Positions 16,941 through 26,092 of a stretch of DNA of 64,000 nucleotides are shown here, piece after piece. The DNA comes from Actinomadura alba (GTDB taxonomy: Bacteria > Actinomycetota > Actinomycetes > Streptosporangiales > Streptosporangiaceae), in the NCBI RefSeq assembly GCF_014323705.1, contig NZ_JABVEC010000037.1, positions 1 to 64,000 on the forward strand, written 5' to 3'. Below the pieces are notes generated by a model. That model was not told the DNA's origin. It saw only the letters and a program-made list of their open reading frames with translations, and did no database searches. The translations under genes were made by a program, and so were the position numbers. Within the stretch, counting starts at the first letter, position 1, and every line of letters begins with the position of its first letter.

Positions 16941-18893
16941 TCACCGCCACATGTCCAGGTAGAACTCCTCCAGCAACGGCCCCCACAGCTGACGCGGGTC
17001 GGCCATGGCGTGCGATTCATAGGTGCGCAGTTCCAGGATCAGGTTGTCGCCAGACCAGCAGGAGGCGTCGGGATGCGCGTCGCGGCCGCGCCAGAGCCCC
17101 CGATCACGGGCGATCGCGTAGGCGAAGTAGGTATAGGACTCCACGTTCCGGTGGGTGACGAAGGCCTCCTCCAACGACTCGTAAACCTCGTGGACGAGCC
17201 CGGTGGTCCCGTCAAGCAGCAGATACCAGGTGTGCATGAAGTCCAGCACGAACACCGAGTCAAGGTCGCCGGGCAATCCCGAGCATGCGCGCAGATTCCG
17301 TACGGAGTCCTCGCCCCACCACCGCGTGATGGGCTCGAGAAAGCGCGGCGCATCGTCCACGAAGTCATCGACCACGCCGTCCTTCGGCACGCCCACGTTG
17401 GTGAGGAACCGGCGGGTGGAGGTGTGGGTGATGTGGGGGTGCAGCTGTTCGGGGGTAAGTCTGAGCAGGCCGTCGGTGCCGAACACCGCCTCCAGCATCG
17501 CGCGGGTGACGCGCACCGGCGGTGGGCACGGGTTGAGCGCCGCCACGTCTTCAGGTGTGGTGACGCCGGCCAGGCGCAGGTGGTCATCGAGGTGCTCGCG
17601 GACATAGTCGGCCGGTCCCAGGTCGTCCGAGGCGGGCCAGCCCCGCATGATGGCCGCCAGTTCCCGATGTGCTCTGGCGTGATCAGCGGCGGGCGGGGCC
17701 ACGGCCCCGATGAGGCTCGGTATGCGCAGGAAGTAGGCGGGGATGCCGAGTTCGGCGGTGGGCAGGTGCGCGGCGGCCTCGTCGACGCCCCGGGAGGCCG
17801 TTCGCGGATCGTGGGGATGCCGGCCGCAGTGCAGCAGCCGCCAGGTGGCCAGGCCCATGGGGGCGACGGCGAGAGCGAGGGTGGCGGCGGCGTCCCGGGC
17901 GGTCTCGGAGAGCCCGTTGAGCCACGCCCGTGCCGCCCGTTCCGCGATGGGGTGGCCGGGGCCGGGATCCGTGCCCCGGGCACGGGCGGCGATCACTGCG
18001 ACACCGGGGCTCGGGTGGACCTGACCGGCGGTGAAAGGCGAGGCGCCGGGCGCGCTGCGGCACTCCTCGGCGTACCACCGGTTGAAGAGCTCGGGGTCGG
18101 TGCAGCGCGGGTCGTCCAGGTCCAGCACATAGTGCGCGTCAGTGAGGCCGAGAGCGCCGGAGTCACGGGCCTCGACCACCAGTGCGACGTGCCCGTTGGC
18201 GGCCAGGGGACGGATCAGTTCGGAGATGACACGCCCGGGGTCGAGGCTCTCGTGCAGCTCGGCGAGGGTGATGAGGGCGGGCACGGTCGTCGCGGCGACG
18301 GCGGCGATGGGGTCACCGGCGGTCTCAACCTCGATACCCAACTGGGCGGCGAGATGACGGGCGCAGTCCTCGACGCCCATGACCCGAAGCGAGGTGGCGA
18401 CCATCGTCGGCCCCGAGCCGGTGCCGGACGCGGACCAACTCTTGGTGGTGGACATGGTGAACCAGGACAGCAGGTGCGACTTGCCAGAGCCCGGCGAACC
18501 AGTGACTACGCAGACGTCCGGCCCGTAACGGTCCTCCCGCCAGCGGAGCAGCGCCTCCGCGGCGGGCGTGCGGCCGGCGGTGTACTCCGGCCGCGTGCCC
18601 GGATCGGGGCACCCCGCGATCCAGGCGGGGGAGGCGCCGCGAAAGTAGTCGGGGACGGCGGGCACGGCGGCGGCACGCCGGAGCAGGCGAGCCGCAGGCC
18701 GCGCGTACTCCTCCTCGACCAGGGCGTGGAAGTCCACGGCCTGATCGCAGATGTGCTCCCATTTCTCCCGGACTTCGGCCACGCAGGCACGATCACGGTG
18801 CTGGCTGACGCGGATCGCACTGCCTTCGTGCCTGTCGATGAGCTCTTCGAGGTCGTCGAAGAACCGACGCTCGGTCTTGCGCATCACCCGCAC
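16941..18893 (-). CDS. P-loop NTPase with C-terminal SUKH-4-like domain
   Basis: 650 aa. After a charged helical region (1-80) comes a P-loop NTPase module with Walker A GSPGSGKS (132-139), an acidic strand VALVVEARD, and a STAND-like helical region rich in Ala/Leu/Arg. The C-terminal 180 residues (TRRFLTNVGVPKDGVV, VFVLDFMHTWYLLLDG, ESYTYFAYAIARDRG) look like a SUKH-4 domain, a family known mostly as immunity proteins against polymorphic toxins. The fusion suggests sensing or neutralising an incoming protein. The GTG start is not certain; codons upstream (TAIERLERRLTEF) still look coding, and a frameshift to the overlapping upstream frame is possible. Confidence 0.75.
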   Translation of the reverse strand: MRVMRKTERRFFDDLEELIDRHEGSAIRVSQHRDRACVAEVREKWEHICDQAVDFHALVEEEYARPAARLLRRAAAVPAVPDYFRGASPAWIAGCPDPGTRPEYTAGRTPAAEALLRWREDRYGPDVCVVTGSPGSGKSHLLSWFTMSTTKSWSASGTGSGPTMVATSLRVMGVEDCARHLAAQLGIEVETAGDPIAAVAATTVPALITLAELHESLDPGRVISELIRPLAANGHVALVVEARDSGALGLTDAHYVLDLDDPRCTDPELFNRWYAEECRSAPGASPFTAGQVHPSPGVAVIAARARGTDPGPGHPIAERAARAWLNGLSETARDAAATLALAVAPMGLATWRLLHCGRHPHDPRTASRGVDEAAAHLPTAELGIPAYFLRIPSLIGAVAPPAADHARAHRELAAIMRGWPASDDLGPADYVREHLDDHLRLAGVTTPEDVAALNPCPPPVRVTRAMLEAVFGTDGLLRLTPEQLHPHITHTSTRRFLTNVGVPKDGVVDDFVDDAPRFLEPITRWWGEDSVRNLRACSGLPGDLDSVFVLDFMHTWYLLLDGTTGLVHEVYESLEEAFVTHRNVESYTYFAYAIARDRGLWRGRDAHPDASCWSGDNLILELRTYESHAMADPRQLWGPLLEEFYLDMWR

Positions 18894-19077
18894 GAACTCG
18901 GTCAGACGTCTCTCCAGTCTTTCGATGGCCGTTGGGTCTGTTCTCGGTCCCTGGGGCGATCCGGCCGAGTTCGGTCAGCAGGCCTTCGTAGCGGGCCATC
19001 CGCAGATCCGGCCAGGCGAGTCCGACAGCATAGAAGGCGGCAGCGAGTGCGCGAGGAAGACTACTTGGCGCGTCCAT
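18793..19077 (-). other. possible N-terminal piece of the NTPase, in another frame
   Basis: An ATG frame beginning MDAPSSLPRALAAAFYAVGL reads about 45 plausible residues (to ELGRIAPG), then continues into an Arg-rich shadow of the NTPase. It overlaps that gene by about 100 bases. Either it is a small separate gene or the NTPase once began here and a one-base shift near 18930-18960 split it. Confidence 0.3.
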
Positions 19078-19228
19078 AGCGGCCACACTTTAGTCCGCCC
19101 GCTGTCCAGACGGTGGCGCGGCGGCCGCCCACCCGCAGCCCAGCCGAATCGGCAACATCGCCAAAGCGGCACTTGTCGTCACCCACTTCGAACACGGCAA
19201 GATCACATAAAGTCAGCGAGAAAACGTC

Positions 19229-19505
19229 GGCAAAGGATATGTTGGCGAGCTGATGCGGCCGCCGGTTTGGGCCCTTCGTGACAGCGAACGCCTCGATCTC
19301 AATGAGTTCTCCATGCGGTTCTCCGAGGCATGGTCGGCGCTGACGTCCCGGTTCCTCAAGCTCGAATGTCGGCAGAGTTATCGAGAGATCGAGACCAACG
19401 AGTCGCAAGCCGCCTATGAGAGCGGTGACGTTGACGAAGCCAGAGAACTGCTGCGCTTCGTAAGACCGCCCTGCCGATTGAACAATACGCTGGGTGAGTA
19501 GCGTG
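19229..19505 (+). pseudogene. decayed DUF6879 gene with internal deletion
   Basis: From 19229 this copies 29019 onward almost base for base, including the TGATG stop/start overlap, the ATG of MRPPVWALRDSERLDL and TSRFLKLECRQSYREIE. At ELLR (19455) the homology jumps to the last codons of the intact gene (ETAVPIDQYA region). The missing piece is 331 bases and its ends share TGCGC in the intact copy (29242 and 29573), so a short-repeat deletion is likely. 331 is not a multiple of three, so the tail is out of frame. The partner gene upstream is missing apart from its last few codons. Non-functional. Confidence 0.88.
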
Positions 19506-19623
19506 ATCTCGACACCGTAGGGCATATGAGCTGACGTTGCCTGCAGGCAGTTGGGGGTGTCGGCTACGTTGGGCAAGGGTGCCCGTGTTGCGCCTGTCCC
19601 ATTGGTGGCGAAGGAGTGCATTC

Positions 19624-20940
19624 ATGGCGTCCAAGCAGTTCGATCCCGCGTCGGGTACGCGTGACTTTCTGGCCGGTGAGTTGCGGCGGCGGGAGCGGGT
19701 GTTCGCGGCGGCGCGGGGCGTGTTCGAGCGGTACGGGTTCGAGCCGTTGCAGACGCCGGCGTTCGAGCGGCTTGAGACGCTGACGGGCAAGTACGGGGAC
19801 GAAGGCGACAAGCTGATCTTCAAGATCTTGCGTCGGGGTGAACATGAGGCCTCCGGTGAGGCGGACCTGGCGTTGCGGTACGACCTGACGGTTCCGCTGG
19901 CGCGAGTGGTCGCGGCGTATGGGAGCAGGTTGCCCAGCCCGTACAAGCGGTACGCGATCGGGCCGGTTTGGCGGGCCGATCGCCCGGGCAAGGGGCGGTT
20001 CCGGGAGTTCACCCAGTGCGATGTCGACGTGGTGGGGTCGAGGTCGCCGTTGGTGGAGGCCGAGGTCGTGTGCGCGGGAGCGGACGCGCTGGACGCGATG
20101 GGTGTCACCGCCTACACGATATTGATCAACTCGCGCCAGGCGCTGAATGGCCTCATGGAGGTGTACGACGTACCCGCCGAGTTGGCGCCCGCCGCGCTCA
20201 TTACGTTGGACAAGCTGGACAAGCTCGCGCCTGCGCAGGTCGTGGCAGAGCTGGTCGAGGGCCGCGGGTTGGCGCAGGCGACCGCGTCCAGCCTGGTGGA
20301 GGACCTGACCGCCGAGGACGCGGTCGCGCGCATGCGGAAGGTTTTGGCCGACCACGAGGCCGGTCGGGTGGGGCTGGCGGAGGTCGACCGGCTCCTGGAA
20401 CTGGCGGGCCCGCACATCGGCCAGGAGCGGATCCGGTTCGCGCCGAGCCTCGTGCGAGGGCTGGATTACTACACGGGTGCCATCTGGGAGGTGACCGCGC
20501 CCGGGATGCCTGGCTCGATCGCCAGCGGGGGCCGCTATGACCATCTGATCGAGACGCTGGGCGGCCCAGATCTCCCGGCGTGCGGGTTTTCGTTGGGTGT
20601 AGAGAGGATCCTGGGGATCCTCATGGACGGTGACGAAGGGGCGGCCGTTATCGATGTTGCGGTCACTGTGATGGAGGAGGAGCACTCTACTGAGGCGACG
20701 CGGTTGGTCGGCGGCCTGCGCCGTGCCGGCCTCACTGCCGAGGTGTACCTCGGCGGCAGTCGTAAGTTCGCCAAGCAACTCAAATGGGCCGCCGACCGGG
20801 GAGCGCGGTTCGCGATCCTGTCCGGGCCCAGCGAGCGCACCGACGGCGTGGTCACCGTCCGGGACATGTCCTCGGGGGAACAGGAACGGATCACGGTCAG
20901 CGACGTCTTTACACATCTGATGAACCGATGTGCGATGTAG
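19624..20940 (+). CDS. hisS: histidyl-tRNA synthetase, probably an accessory copy
   Basis: 438-aa class II synthetase charging tRNA-His. Motif 2 region RFREFTQCDVDVVGS, the histidine-binding loops GLDYYTGAIWEV and GGRYDHLIE, motif 3 GFSLGVERI, and a C-terminal anticodon-binding domain (LRRAGLTAEVYLGGSRKFAKQLKWA) are all present and intact. The start ATG follows AAGGAG. It is the only housekeeping-type gene in a region of defence-like genes and insertion-sequence remains, so a second copy is likely, perhaps a resistant or alternative enzyme; I cannot see whether another hisS exists. AT content is slightly above its neighbours. Confidence 0.93.
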   Translation: MASKQFDPASGTRDFLAGELRRRERVFAAARGVFERYGFEPLQTPAFERLETLTGKYGDEGDKLIFKILRRGEHEASGEADLALRYDLTVPLARVVAAYGSRLPSPYKRYAIGPVWRADRPGKGRFREFTQCDVDVVGSRSPLVEAEVVCAGADALDAMGVTAYTILINSRQALNGLMEVYDVPAELAPAALITLDKLDKLAPAQVVAELVEGRGLAQATASSLVEDLTAEDAVARMRKVLADHEAGRVGLAEVDRLLELAGPHIGQERIRFAPSLVRGLDYYTGAIWEVTAPGMPGSIASGGRYDHLIETLGGPDLPACGFSLGVERILGILMDGDEGAAVIDVAVTVMEEEHSTEATRLVGGLRRAGLTAEVYLGGSRKFAKQLKWAADRGARFAILSGPSERTDGVVTVRDMSSGEQERITVSDVFTHLMNRCAM

Positions 20941-21419
20941 GTCGTACCGCACTGGCGGCCTGACAGACCCCGATCGTCACGCGCCCCTATCCCATTGCGC
21001 TGCTGTCACTGCAGTTCAGCTGGCGCTACATGAAAGATCACGGCGTCCGTGCGTTCTATGCGATGACCGCCCGCTACGTCGCAGACCTGATCGCGAGCAA
21101 TTGAGATGGCGTGAGGCATTCGAGACCGAGTATGCGACCGGCGTCCTGGACCGCATCACAACTGTCGAATGCGACCTGGTCTCCGAAGAAGCGCCAATGC
21201 ACTGCGACATCTGCAAGAAAACCATCACGGCACTGCTCTACCTTGACCGTTGACCTGCCTGAGACGAAGCTCGAGCGGATGCGTTCTGCGCCGAGGGATG
21301 GGCCGCGCAGGTCGCATGTGGGGTATGGCCAGAAACCTGCCGCTGTGGCGAATGACGCCGATGCTACGAGGCCGGTTGCCTAAAGTGCATCACTCAGCGC
21401 GACGCTTGTCGCTCATACC
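20941..21419. other. gene remnants, no intact gene
   Basis: 479 bases between hisS and the insertion-sequence remnant. One frame ends in a plausible C-terminus (MHCDICKKTITALLYLDR, 21197-21253) and another holds WRYMKDHGVRAFYAMTARY, suggesting frameshifted debris. I cannot identify the parent genes. Confidence 0.4.
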
Positions 21420-21920
21420 GGCTCTTCGAACTTGGTCGGGGTGTGAGCGTCCGGAGGCCGGTGTTCGCCTGCGGGTGAAGGGGCTGTGGGGCCCGCGACC
21501 ATCGGATCTCCTGGCCGATCGCCTCGGCCGCGTTCACCGCCCACGGTATTGGCGTTCTCCCCGTTCCAGTACCCCAGGTGGAGCATTGGGGATGGACGAG
21601 ACCCGCAGGGGCAGGCCGAAATGGGTGTGGAACACGCTGCTCGGCTCGTGGATCGTGGTCGCGGACCGCTGGCATGTCGGATTCGTCGATCTGGCCGGTG
21701 GGCAAGGGCTGCTCGGCCAGGTGGAAGGCCGTACGAAGGCGTCGGTGGTGGATTGGCTGGAGGCGCGTGGCACTGAATGGAAGAACGCCGTGAAGGTGAT
21801 CGCGATCGACATGTGCAGCGTGTTCAAGTCCGCTGGGGTTGCGGAAACCAACGCCTGCGCACCCGCTGCGCAACCCGAAAAGCCCGCGGACACCTCAACC
21901 CCGCTTAACTTCGAAGAGCC
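21420..21920 (+). mobile_element. internally deleted ISL3-family insertion sequence
   Basis: Left end GGCTCTTCGAACTTGGTCGG at 21420 and, on the opposite strand, right end GGCTCTTCGAAGTTAAGCGG ending at 21920 form imperfect terminal inverted repeats. Inside lies a transposase fragment: one frame reads SAAFTAHGIGVLPVPVPQVE, then after a one-base shift MDETRRGRPKW, WHVGFVDLAGGQGLLGQVEG and IAIDMCSVFKSA (21592-21835), typical of ISL3 transposases. The N-terminal and C-terminal thirds are missing. No matching target duplication is seen at the ends. Inactive. Confidence 0.85.
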
Positions 21921-22085
21921 AGGATGACGCGCGGCGGTATGGGCCTGGAGTTGCCGCTGAATTATCCCAAGCCTAGCCAATCGTCAGGATTCGGATGGTA
22001 CATATCCTGTAATTGGGGCATCAGGGGTTCTCCTTGTCGGTGTTCAGGCATCTCCACGTGTCGCCCCACTCGCTAAGGTGGCATC

Positions 22086-23357
22086 ATGCCCTTGACCCGC
22101 CTGACCGTCGAGAACTATCGATGCTTTTCCCAACGGCAAGATCTAGAGATACGTCCGCTTACGGTCGTCTTGGGCAAGAACAATTTCGGGAAGAGCGCGT
22201 TGGTGCGAGCCCCCAGAGTCATGTCCACTGGTATTCGGAATGACTCCCCTCTCCCGCTGGACCTCTCGCTGCTCGGCGAGGAGCCTCCCGACTTCGTCGA
22301 CCTCGTTCATGGGCACCTCGAGCATGGCAACATCACCGTCGGTCTGGAGTTCGCGGCCGACATTCAGCCGCTTCGGCTGGAAGCGACCGTTCAGAACATC
22401 GACGAGTGGCATACCCAGGTGGTGAGCCGTTGGCTTCTCGAGGCAGGGGACGGGTCATTCTCGCTTGACTGGTTGGACAGTGAGGACCATGCGGACGGGG
22501 ACGAACGTCCCTACCGCTTCGCCGGGCCCGGTCCGCTGAACGGCGAGCAGGTGATGGTGCGTTTTGAGGGGCTGCTTCCCTTCATTTCCGGGCAACTGGA
22601 TGTGGAGCTGATGCTATTCCGGGACATCATCCGCTTGGAATTCGATCAGATACGTTACCTTGGCCCCTTTCGAACCAGGCCTGGCCGTACGGGCCGGTTG
22701 TCCGCCAAGCCCCCCGGGCGGGACGGCGACATCGGCCGCGATGCCGCAAGCCTCCTGATTTACGATCATGTCCGGCGAGGTGGCCGATTGATCACCAAGA
22801 TCAATGAGTACATCGATGGTCACCTGCCCGGCTGGGAATTGGACGTGGTTCCGAAATACAGTGCTTACGCGGTCGGGCTGCGATCCAAAACGGAACGGAC
22901 GCTATGGGTCAACCTTACCGACGCCGGCACGGGAGTCGCCCAGGTTCTGCCCATTCTTGTTGGCCGGGCCTTGGACGAACTCGACCCGCCGAAGCGACCG
23001 ATCCTGGAGATCGTCGAAGAGCCGGAACTGCATCTCCATCCGTCCGCGCAGGCCGAGTTGGCTGATCTCTATCTCGTCGCCATCGAACGGACCAAGGTGC
23101 GGTTCCTCATCGAGACGCACAGTGAGACCTTCCTACTCCGGCTCCGTCGCAGGGTCGCCGAGGGGCGTCTGCATCCGGACCGGCTCGCTCTCTATTTTGT
23201 GGAAAAGAATGGAAAAGGTGCGGTCGCCCACCGCATCGCTGTCGATCCGCTCGGCAACGTCGACTACTGGCCACAGGGCGTCTTCGCCGAAGATTTCGAG
23301 GAGACGAGGGCGCTGACCCTCGCGCAGCTCGACCGGCAGGATGACAATGCGGGTTGA
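22086..23357 (+). CDS. OLD/SMC-like AAA ATPase with DUF3696-type C-terminus
   Basis: 423 aa. The N-terminus LTRLTVENYRCFSQRQDLEI and Walker A GKNNFGKS (about 33-40) are those of AAA_15/AAA_21 ATPases; the ABC signature-like DAGTGVAQVLPI, Walker B ILEIVEEPELHLHP and the switch FLIETHSE follow. A middle coiled region is short. It probably forms a dimeric ATPase that senses a trigger and controls the TOPRIM-like protein encoded next (17-base overlap). This split arrangement recalls PARIS (AriA/AriB) and OLD systems, where the ATPase holds back or drives a TOPRIM nuclease. Nucleotide composition is less GC-rich than flanking chromosome. Confidence 0.88.
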   Translation: MPLTRLTVENYRCFSQRQDLEIRPLTVVLGKNNFGKSALVRAPRVMSTGIRNDSPLPLDLSLLGEEPPDFVDLVHGHLEHGNITVGLEFAADIQPLRLEATVQNIDEWHTQVVSRWLLEAGDGSFSLDWLDSEDHADGDERPYRFAGPGPLNGEQVMVRFEGLLPFISGQLDVELMLFRDIIRLEFDQIRYLGPFRTRPGRTGRLSAKPPGRDGDIGRDAASLLIYDHVRRGGRLITKINEYIDGHLPGWELDVVPKYSAYAVGLRSKTERTLWVNLTDAGTGVAQVLPILVGRALDELDPPKRPILEIVEEPELHLHPSAQAELADLYLVAIERTKVRFLIETHSETFLLRLRRRVAEGRLHPDRLALYFVEKNGKGAVAHRIAVDPLGNVDYWPQGVFAEDFEETRALTLAQLDRQDDNAG

Positions 23358-24291
23358 ACTCACAACTAAAATCTTTGTACAAGGCGAACACGTCGGAGAG
23401 GTTCTTGCGCTGCTGCGTCATTTCGCGCAGGGCCGTCACGAGTGGGTCGTCTCGCCCATCGACACTGACACCGTCGCGGACTATCTGGACAGTCATGCCC
23501 AGGGACTCGCGAAGGGCTACTCCGAACTTGCACGGAAGGCTGCGGTCAATCACGCGGCATGGAGTGTCGCAGATGCACGGCCGCTCGTTCGAATCCAACC
23601 CGAGGAATTAAGCGATCACGTCGCCGACCTGGAACGCCCCGCGATCGTGGCGGTCGAGAACAACCGGTCCGACCGCTGTTTCCTCGAAGTGATCGCCAAG
23701 GTCTTCGGAGCGCCGGAGATTCTGCTGGCCGTGAAGCGGGACTGGTTGGTGATCGACAACGGGGGTGGGCTGGCCGGCGCAGGCCGCCGGGCGAAAGAGG
23801 AACGGGGGAAGTTCCGGCTTATTCCGCGGGTCGCGGCGCTCTTCGACAGTGACCGGATGGTTCCGGCCTCCAGCGAGAAGGCTCACGCACTGGCCGAGCG
23901 GCTACGAGGGCACGACATCTTGGTCCATGTGCTCGAATTCCGTGAGGCTGAGAACTACATCCCCAACCGTGTGCTGCACACCCTGAAGCCCTATCACCTG
24001 ATTCACCCACGGATCGACGCTCTCAAGCGACTGTCCCACGAGCAGCGCGGTCACTTCGACATGAAGCGTGGCTTCGACAAGACTTCGGGGGTCCCTGACT
24101 CTCAGAAGGTACTGTTCGCAGGGGTGCCGTCCCAGGTCATCGCGAAGCTCGGCCAGGGATTTGGAAGCGACGTCATCAAACAGCTCGGCGAGAGGGCCGA
24201 CACTCTGAGCGAGACCGACTTCGCGGGCTTGGGTCCGGACGTGTGTCGTGAGCTGCGGAGCATCCTTGAGATGTTGCGAAAGATCGTTTAG
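23341..24291 (+). CDS. TOPRIM-like effector protein
   Basis: 316 aa, no family name recognised. The middle has the three acidic signatures of TOPRIM folds: AIVAVENNRSDRCFLEVI with E106, then glycines VIDNGGGLAG, then ALFDSDR with D169 and D171, followed by EFREAENYIP, similar to the ENY motif after TOPRIM cores in OLD-like and DUF4435 proteins. A metal-dependent nuclease is the likely role. N-terminal 90 residues and a C-terminal helical part have no match known to me. The gene overlaps the ATPase stop; ATG at 23347 may be the true start. The DUF262 gene follows after 9 bases. Confidence 0.75.
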   Translation: MTMRVELTTKIFVQGEHVGEVLALLRHFAQGRHEWVVSPIDTDTVADYLDSHAQGLAKGYSELARKAAVNHAAWSVADARPLVRIQPEELSDHVADLERPAIVAVENNRSDRCFLEVIAKVFGAPEILLAVKRDWLVIDNGGGLAGAGRRAKEERGKFRLIPRVAALFDSDRMVPASSEKAHALAERLRGHDILVHVLEFREAENYIPNRVLHTLKPYHLIHPRIDALKRLSHEQRGHFDMKRGFDKTSGVPDSQKVLFAGVPSQVIAKLGQGFGSDVIKQLGERADTLSETDFAGLGPDVCRELRSILEMLRKIV

Positions 24292-24300
24292 GGATGGTGC

Positions 24301-25965
24301 ATGGCCGCCGAAGATTACGAGATCGACGTAAGGCCCGAGATCATGCTCATGGAGCAGGTTCTCGAGCCCCTGATGTCCGGCGCTCTGCGGATCCCCAAGT
24401 TCCAACGGCCGTTCGTCTGGCGGCCGGAGCAGATGCTCGACCTCTTCGACAGCATCGAACGCGGCTATCCGATCGGCAGCCTGCTGATCTGGGAGACCTA
24501 CGAGAAGCTGGCCAGCCTCGACCGCATCGGCGACCTGGAGGTCCCCGAGGCACGGCCGGGGCTGCCCGTCTCGTACGTGCTCGATGGCCATCAGCGGCTG
24601 TCGACGTTGTTCGCGACGCTCCGCCGGCCGGTCGACGCTCCCCGCTCCACGGAGCAGCGTGACTGGATGTGGTGGCCCTACCGGGTTCTGGGCGATGCTG
24701 ACGAGGGTGCGAACCGGTACCGGCATTGGAGGTCGTCGAATCCGCCGCCGGCCAACTACCTCCCGGTTCGGTCGGTGCTGCGCACGCGAGATTTCCTGTC
24801 CTACGCCCGCGACCTCGCGAGGGATGCTTCTGCCGAGATGGACGTCGACCGGCTGACGAGTGAGGGTGAGGTCGTTGCCCAGCGCATTAAGTCGTACAAG
24901 CTGGCGGTGGTACGGCTGGTCGGCGGCGAACTCAAAGACGCCGTCGAGGTCTTCTCGCGGGTCAACAGCACGGGGCAGCCGATGCGTCCGGCGCAGATGG
25001 TCTCGGCCCTCACCTACCAGGCCGGCGGCCGGGAAAGCCTGGCGGACCGGCTGGACGGTCTGCTGGAACAGGTCGCCGACACCGGGTTCGGTGAGGTCTC
25101 CGCCGATGCGGTGTTCCGTGCGGTTCTGGCCGTCACCGGTGAGGAGAACGTGCAGGAGGCGCGCTGGGACGTGCTGGCACGCCGGGTCAAGGACTCGGTT
25201 CAGGAAGCGGTCGACGACACCGAGGAGGCGCTGATCCGCGCCGTGGCCTTCCTGCGGGAGACGGTCCGCGTTCCACTGGCCAGGCTGGTTCCCTACGACG
25301 CTCAGTTGATGCTTCTCACCACGTTCTTTCATGGTTGTCCGAACCCGACACCAAGTCAGCGCCACGAGCTGACCCGTTGGTTCTGGACCACATCGTGGTC
25401 GGGTTACTTCGCCGGGGCCAACTCGACGCAGGTCAAGCAGGATCTGATCGAGATGAAGAAATTCGCCCGTGATGGCGGAAAATTCTCGCTGATCGATGAG
25501 CGGCCACGGCCCTTTCCCGATCGGTTCGATCTGCGTAGCGCCCGAGTGCGCGCTTTCATCATTTGGGAACTTGCGGCTTTTCCGCAACGGCTTACCGTGA
25601 CCGGCGAACAGATCTCGGCCGTGGACGTGCTCGCGAGGGGGGCGACATCGGCTTACCGACATGTGGTCAACAAGGCCGGGATGGCTGCCGCCTCCAGTCC
25701 GGCGAACAGGCTCATTATGCCGACACCGCCGCGGGTCTCCCTGAAGAGAGCACTGCTGAACCTGCCGGACTCCATCCGTGCCGACGTGCTAGCGAGCCAC
25801 GGCATTCCGCCACTCGCGCTGCAGCGACTCGCCGTCGGCAATGATGAGGGATTCATCGAGACCCGCAGGGCCACGCTCGCCGAGCGAGAGGCCGCCTTCA
25901 TGGCGAATTTCGGCGTCTACGCCAGCCCGGACGCCATCGGCGAAGCGGATATCGACACCACTTGA
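24301..25965 (+). CDS. DUF262 (GmrSD N-terminal/ParB-like) protein
   Basis: 554 aa. Residues 15-110 carry DUF262 signatures: IPKFQRPFVWRPEQMLDLFDS, GYPIGSLLIWE and the catalytic-type YVLDGHQRLSTLF (DGQQR in most members). DUF262 proteins belong to the ParB/DndB-like fold, bind or hydrolyse NTP, and occur in type IV restriction (GmrSD) and several anti-phage systems. The remaining 400 residues are helical without an HNH signature, so the nicking DUF1524 domain of GmrSD appears absent. Third gene of the cassette, starting 9 bases after the TOPRIM gene. Confidence 0.85.
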   Translation: MAAEDYEIDVRPEIMLMEQVLEPLMSGALRIPKFQRPFVWRPEQMLDLFDSIERGYPIGSLLIWETYEKLASLDRIGDLEVPEARPGLPVSYVLDGHQRLSTLFATLRRPVDAPRSTEQRDWMWWPYRVLGDADEGANRYRHWRSSNPPPANYLPVRSVLRTRDFLSYARDLARDASAEMDVDRLTSEGEVVAQRIKSYKLAVVRLVGGELKDAVEVFSRVNSTGQPMRPAQMVSALTYQAGGRESLADRLDGLLEQVADTGFGEVSADAVFRAVLAVTGEENVQEARWDVLARRVKDSVQEAVDDTEEALIRAVAFLRETVRVPLARLVPYDAQLMLLTTFFHGCPNPTPSQRHELTRWFWTTSWSGYFAGANSTQVKQDLIEMKKFARDGGKFSLIDERPRPFPDRFDLRSARVRAFIIWELAAFPQRLTVTGEQISAVDVLARGATSAYRHVVNKAGMAAASSPANRLIMPTPPRVSLKRALLNLPDSIRADVLASHGIPPLALQRLAVGNDEGFIETRRATLAEREAAFMANFGVYASPDAIGEADIDTT

Positions 25966-26092
25966 AGCAGATGTTCATTGTTGCGACCCGGTGTCCGAAT
26001 GCCGCTACGCGCGCTTATTCGTGATGTCGTGAGACGAAAGTGTGCACGCTCAATCCGTTGACGGGCGCTTGGGCGTAACGGATGCTGGCCGC

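Noticed and set aside
17010..19079. 689-aa plus-strand open frame
   Set aside because: Opposite strand of the NTPase gene; Gly/Val/Arg-rich with no motif.
19537..19623. T-box-like leader before hisS (TTGGTGGCGAAGG)
   Set aside because: Does not match the T-box consensus and lacks a specifier stem that I could draw.
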